A stretch of DNA of 64,000 bases, from positions 2,666,001 to 2,730,000 of the forward strand of contig NZ_CP094494.1 in NCBI RefSeq assembly GCF_022810765.1, read 5' to 3'. Under the pieces are notes generated by a model. It searched no databases. It was not told the DNA's origin and worked only from the letters and a program-made list of their open reading frames with translations. This document shows, piece by piece, positions 61,695 to 64,000 of this stretch. Positions within the stretch are counted from its first letter, which is position 1, and each line of letters starts with the position of its first letter. Made by a program: the position numbers and the translations under genes. Origin of the DNA: Winogradskyella sp. MH6 (GTDB lineage: Bacteria > Bacteroidota > Bacteroidia > Flavobacteriales > Flavobacteriaceae).

Positions 61695-61770
61695 ACATGT
61701 TAGATTTTTAGACTGTTAGACCTCTAGACCTTTAGATTGTTAGATTCTGACGTTTGTAGTTGGGGCTGAG
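61690..61770 (+). repeat. TTAGA-rich array, copy 3, and second copy of the 27-bp repeat
   Basis: The array (GTTTAGACATGTTAGATT.., TTAGACTG, TTAGACC) starts at the stop codon of the cyclase gene; its first 17 bases equal those at 60114-60130. 61744-61770 is identical to 60191-60217. The 393-base gap 61695-62087 contains this block, REP units, a GA run and the inverted repeat arm; no gene was seen. Confidence 0.8.
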
Positions 61771-61814
61771 GCAATGACGTTACTATTGTCACTGCGAGGT
61801 ACGAAGCAGTCTCA
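61771..61814. repeat. REP-type pair with shortened left unit
   Basis: GCAATGACG (61771-61779), an 8-base linker TTACTATT, and the full forward unit GTCACTGCGAGG..AGCAGTCTCA (61788-61814). Same architecture as the pairs at 55321 and 55788. Confidence 0.75.
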
Positions 61815-61815
61815 A

Positions 61816-61832
61816 AGAGAGAGAGAGAGAGA
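61816..61832. repeat. GA dinucleotide run
   Basis: Eight AG units in a row directly after a REP unit. Simple repeats of this kind change length by slippage; it is outside any gene, so an effect is not evident. Confidence 0.85.
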
Positions 61833-61848
61833 AAGAACAGAATCCAAG

Positions 61849-61901
61849 CCGTCAGTTCGAGTGTTTTATTCGAAGCATGAGAATAAAATGTATCGAGAAC
61901 C
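61849..61901 (-). repeat. 53-bp inverted repeat, right arm
   Basis: Exact reverse complement of 60403-60455 across all 53 bases. The two arms enclose about 1.4 kb containing the cyclase gene and could recombine to invert it. Confidence 0.9.
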
Positions 61902-61923
61902 TCCAAATAACTTAACATACTGT

Positions 61924-61955
61924 TTGTCATGCTGAACTTGATTCAGTATCTCATT
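61924..61955 (+). repeat. Third REP-like family, single copy
   Basis: TGTCATGCTGAACTTGATT then CAGTATCTCATTT. The inner GCTGAACTTGATTCAGTA forms a small inverted repeat (CTGAA/TTCAG). It is unlike the GTCATTGCGAGG family in sequence but similar in size and place. Confidence 0.6.
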
Positions 61956-62087
61956 TAAGTACACGAATCTATCCATAAAACCAGATTCAATACCAATCCA
62001 ACCAAACGATAAGCGTCAGTGTCGCAACTACCATAGTTTTTGTATGGTTTTATTTACTATATTTACTTTTATAGCTCATACTTAACA

Positions 62088-62372
62088 ATGTCTAAGCAAA
62101 AATCCCTAACCGATGCTATACAGCGGTTGCTAACTGCTGTTCTAAATGCTTTAGGCTATCACAGTACACCCAAGCGTACGTGGCATCAGCATGTGGTGCC
62201 TTATGAAGATGGCTGGGCAGTGCGCCGCGAAGGCAATGAGCGTGTTACGTCTAAGCATCGTAAACAAGGCACCGCCATACGTAAAGCCAAAACCCTTGCC
62301 AAGCGCTATAATGCAGATGTCATTATTCATCGTGCCAGTGGTGGTATCCGTAAGCGTATTAGTTATCGATGA
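62088..62372 (+). CDS. DUF2188 domain-containing protein
   Basis: The ATG at 62088 gives a 94-residue basic protein; a longer frame upstream starts with an unlikely hydrophobic stretch. The C-terminal 60 residues match DUF2188: HQHVVPYEDGWAVRREGNERVTSKHRKQGTAIRKAKTLAKRYNADVIIHRASGGIRKRISYR, with the VVP-x-DGWAV and VIIHRxxGxI segments. The fold is a small alpha/beta domain of unknown function, common as single genes in many bacteria. The N-terminal 30 residues are extra. It is a single-gene unit near the repeat cluster and is higher in Arg and His than its neighbours. Confidence 0.85.
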   Translation: MSKQKSLTDAIQRLLTAVLNALGYHSTPKRTWHQHVVPYEDGWAVRREGNERVTSKHRKQGTAIRKAKTLAKRYNADVIIHRASGGIRKRISYR

Positions 62373-62547
62373 TCTTAAAGTTTTACCAGACTACTTTTTT
62401 TAACACTTTATGGTTTTTTTTAGGTTGTTCATCTATTTATAAATGAGCGTATTGTAATAATATCTATCTTATAGACAATTCCCTTAGTACCGCTTCCTTA
62501 GTGGTATGTGATTACATAATTCGTTGTTGACCGCATCGGATAGCATG

Positions 62548-62565
62548 ATACCCTTTTTTGGGTAT
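62548..62565. promoter_or_regulatory. Palindromic operator-like element upstream of the last gene
   Basis: ATACCC, six T, GGGTAT, followed by GGTTTGCTATGG. It matches the element at 48047-48070 in core, spacing and right flank (GGTATAGTTTACT there, GGGTATGGTTTGCT here). It is 58 bases before the ATG at 62623. As a hairpin it could also act in RNA, but there is no gene close before it that needs a terminator other than DUF2188, whose stop lies 175 bases back. Confidence 0.5.
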
Positions 62566-62622
62566 GGTTTGCTATGGAAGATGCTTTTATTTTGAGTGTT
62601 AACCAACTAAACTATATGAATT

Positions 62623-64000
62623 ATGAAAATTAGAATCTTATTAATTTTTATCCTTATTGCGCAATTAGCCAATTCTCAGATTACCTTAACTGATTATTTT
62701 ATAGTTAACAATGAGAGAGTCGAAATTGAAATCTTAAAAACTGACGGAAAGTATAAAATTAAAATGTCTAAAGGCGGTGACAATAAAGAGTTCGTAATTG
62801 GTAATAATGTTGGTGATTTTTATGATTTTAGAAAACAATTTAGGAAGAGTGTATATGTAGAACTGCTAGGTAAATCTCTAATAGAAGGACATGCAGATTA
62901 CGATATAAGCATATTAAAAAGAGTAGATGAAGAAGCAGAAAGTACATATTATAGTTTTGCTAATAACTTAAGAGTTTTAGATGATTTAGAATATAAGCCT
63001 AAAACAGGTGATTTAAAAATCAATGACCAAATACCTGTTTACATGAAAAAGAAAGTAATTGGAACCATTTTTAAGGATAAATTAGAAGATGAAGCAAAAA
63101 AAGAGTTTAAATCTAAAGTTGTAGAATTAGATAATTTGATACAAGCTGATTATACAAATAATCTCCAAAGTATAATAAAACTGGCAAATGAATTAAATAT
63201 AGAAGAATATGAAAATATTAGTACTGCCTCAGAAACCCTCTCAGTAAAAGAGACCAATTCTAAAACCTTAATAGCAGAGTTATTGAGTTTTAAGGATAAG
63301 TACAAAAAATATAGGCAACAATATGTGAAGGTTCTAATGAGTCAGTATGAAAATACTAAGGACTCAGCACCATTTACCTACCTTATAATTGACGAAGTAC
63401 AAGTCGAATTTTATAAGGGCTTTTTAGAAATAATAAAGGTTAATGGACATTTTAAATGTAACGATGACATGAAGTTTAATTGTGCTTACATTCCCTCTTT
63501 TCTTAAAGATGAAACTTCTATAACCTTTACGAATCTATACGGTATAGGCTTTACAAGTAGAACAAATTATAAACGGTTAGATAACGTTCGTTTATATATA
63601 AACCAGGCTAACAAACAATTTAGAGACGTGGATATTAATATTCTCGGAGAAGAGCAAAGAATCTATGAAAAAAAATTACGCGAGGAATTTTTTATAAGGA
63701 TGGACGATATAATGGTATATGACTTCTATGTGAATAAACTAACCAGAGATTTTAGTCCAATGGATCAAAAATTAACAGTAAAAGGTGGGGAAAAACTAAC
63801 TTTAACAAAAGAGCAAACACGAAAAATTCTTGAGGTGGAAGTTTTTAGCGATTTCGAAGGCTTTGATGCAGATACACCAAATGGCTTAATCCAAATGGAG
63901 TTATCCAAGCATTTTAATATTAATACTAAAAGAATAGATGCTTCTAGGCCATTTAAGTTTATTTCAGAAGGCTGGGGATTGTTTCAGTATACTGAAATTG
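62623..64000 (+). CDS. Exported protein of unknown function (3' end outside window)
   Basis: The frame is open from the ATG at 62623 to the last base, so at least 459 residues are encoded. An ATG at 62616 is out of frame and stops after five codons. The N-terminus is a signal peptide (MKIRILLIFILIAQLANSQ). I recognise no family. The first 120 residues are beta-rich (ITLTDYFIVNNERVEIEIL), then come long Lys/Glu-rich helices at about 165-260 (FKDKLEDEAKKEFKSKVVEL, LLSFKDKYKKYRQQYVKVL), then mixed segments with FKCNDDMKFNCAY (two Cys). It may be a periplasmic or outer-surface protein. An operator-like palindrome shared with the adhesin lies upstream. Confidence 0.75.
   Translation, partial: MKIRILLIFILIAQLANSQITLTDYFIVNNERVEIEILKTDGKYKIKMSKGGDNKEFVIGNNVGDFYDFRKQFRKSVYVELLGKSLIEGHADYDISILKRVDEEAESTYYSFANNLRVLDDLEYKPKTGDLKINDQIPVYMKKKVIGTIFKDKLEDEAKKEFKSKVVELDNLIQADYTNNLQSIIKLANELNIEEYENISTASETLSVKETNSKTLIAELLSFKDKYKKYRQQYVKVLMSQYENTKDSAPFTYLIIDEVQVEFYKGFLEIIKVNGHFKCNDDMKFNCAYIPSFLKDETSITFTNLYGIGFTSRTNYKRLDNVRLYINQANKQFRDVDINILGEEQRIYEKKLREEFFIRMDDIMVYDFYVNKLTRDFSPMDQKLTVKGGEKLTLTKEQTRKILEVEVFSDFEGFDADTPNGLIQMELSKHFNINTKRIDASRPFKFISEGWGLFQYTEI

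Noticed and set aside
61724..61930. Minus-strand 68-codon frame in the repeat region after the cyclase
   Set aside because: It is made of the TTAGA array, REP unit, GA run and inverted repeat arm; no protein features are seen.

Overview
The window looks like a chromosomal segment of a low-GC marine Flavobacteriaceae bacterium (Bacteroidota). The signs are a type IX secretion (T9SS) type B adhesin next to a PorP/SprF-like protein, a type A T9SS sorting domain, Bacteroidota-only DUF families (DUF4294, DUF4270, DUF4907, DUF4268), a NrdB with a fused ATP-cone, and promoter boxes of the form TAnnTTTG instead of sigma70 boxes. The genus cannot be fixed from sequence alone. No rRNA, tRNA, CRISPR array, prophage or classical IS was seen.

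Layout. 1-812: end of a DinB-like gene and a GNAT acetyltransferase. 1128-4192: class I ribonucleotide reductase nrdB-nrdA, closed by a bidirectional terminator. 4262-7727 (minus): three-subunit biotin-dependent acyl-CoA carboxylase. 7853-10207 (minus): PrsW-like protease, NUDIX hydrolase, M42 peptidase. 10332-11651 (plus): DUF4294 and hemolysin III. 11700-15320 (minus): TraB/GumN protein, APC permease, PAP2 phosphatase. 15504-21822 (minus): RND efflux adaptor, pump and outer membrane factor, with a small exported protein upstream. 21905-30417: housekeeping and hypothetical genes including a ZIP transporter, several methyltransferases and an RlmL-type rRNA methyltransferase. 30497-32908: fused 2-oxoacid dehydrogenase E1. 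33062-37888: LOG protein, T9SS-exported nuclease-fold protein, and an M1-like protein joined to a beta-barrel. 37937-40765: uvrA. 41064-43599: DUF4270 lipoprotein and outer membrane protein.

43806-48027 (plus) holds an envelope module: beta-barrel, Kelch lipoprotein, DUF4907 protein, then a LytS-type kinase and LytTR regulator with their own promoter. It is followed by the 2015-residue adhesin and its PorP/SprF partner (48217-55271). 56195-58281 (minus) is a sulfur operon (SQR-like flavoprotein, TusE/DsrC-like, DsrE-like) divergent from a FadL-type porin, with two palindromic operators between them. 60600-61694 is a membrane-bound class III nucleotide cyclase, and the window ends inside an unrecognised exported protein (62623 onward).

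The most unusual part is 55272-62087. The gaps are packed with REP-like palindromes of at least three families, TTAGA-rich arrays, a 27-bp direct repeat and a perfect 53-bp inverted repeat. A small GIY-YIG nuclease gene sits directly between REP copies, and the cyclase gene lies between the inverted repeat arms. A second unexplained repeat, nine 11-bp units, lies just upstream of uvrA. A hairpin operator-like motif is shared by the adhesin and the last gene of the window.
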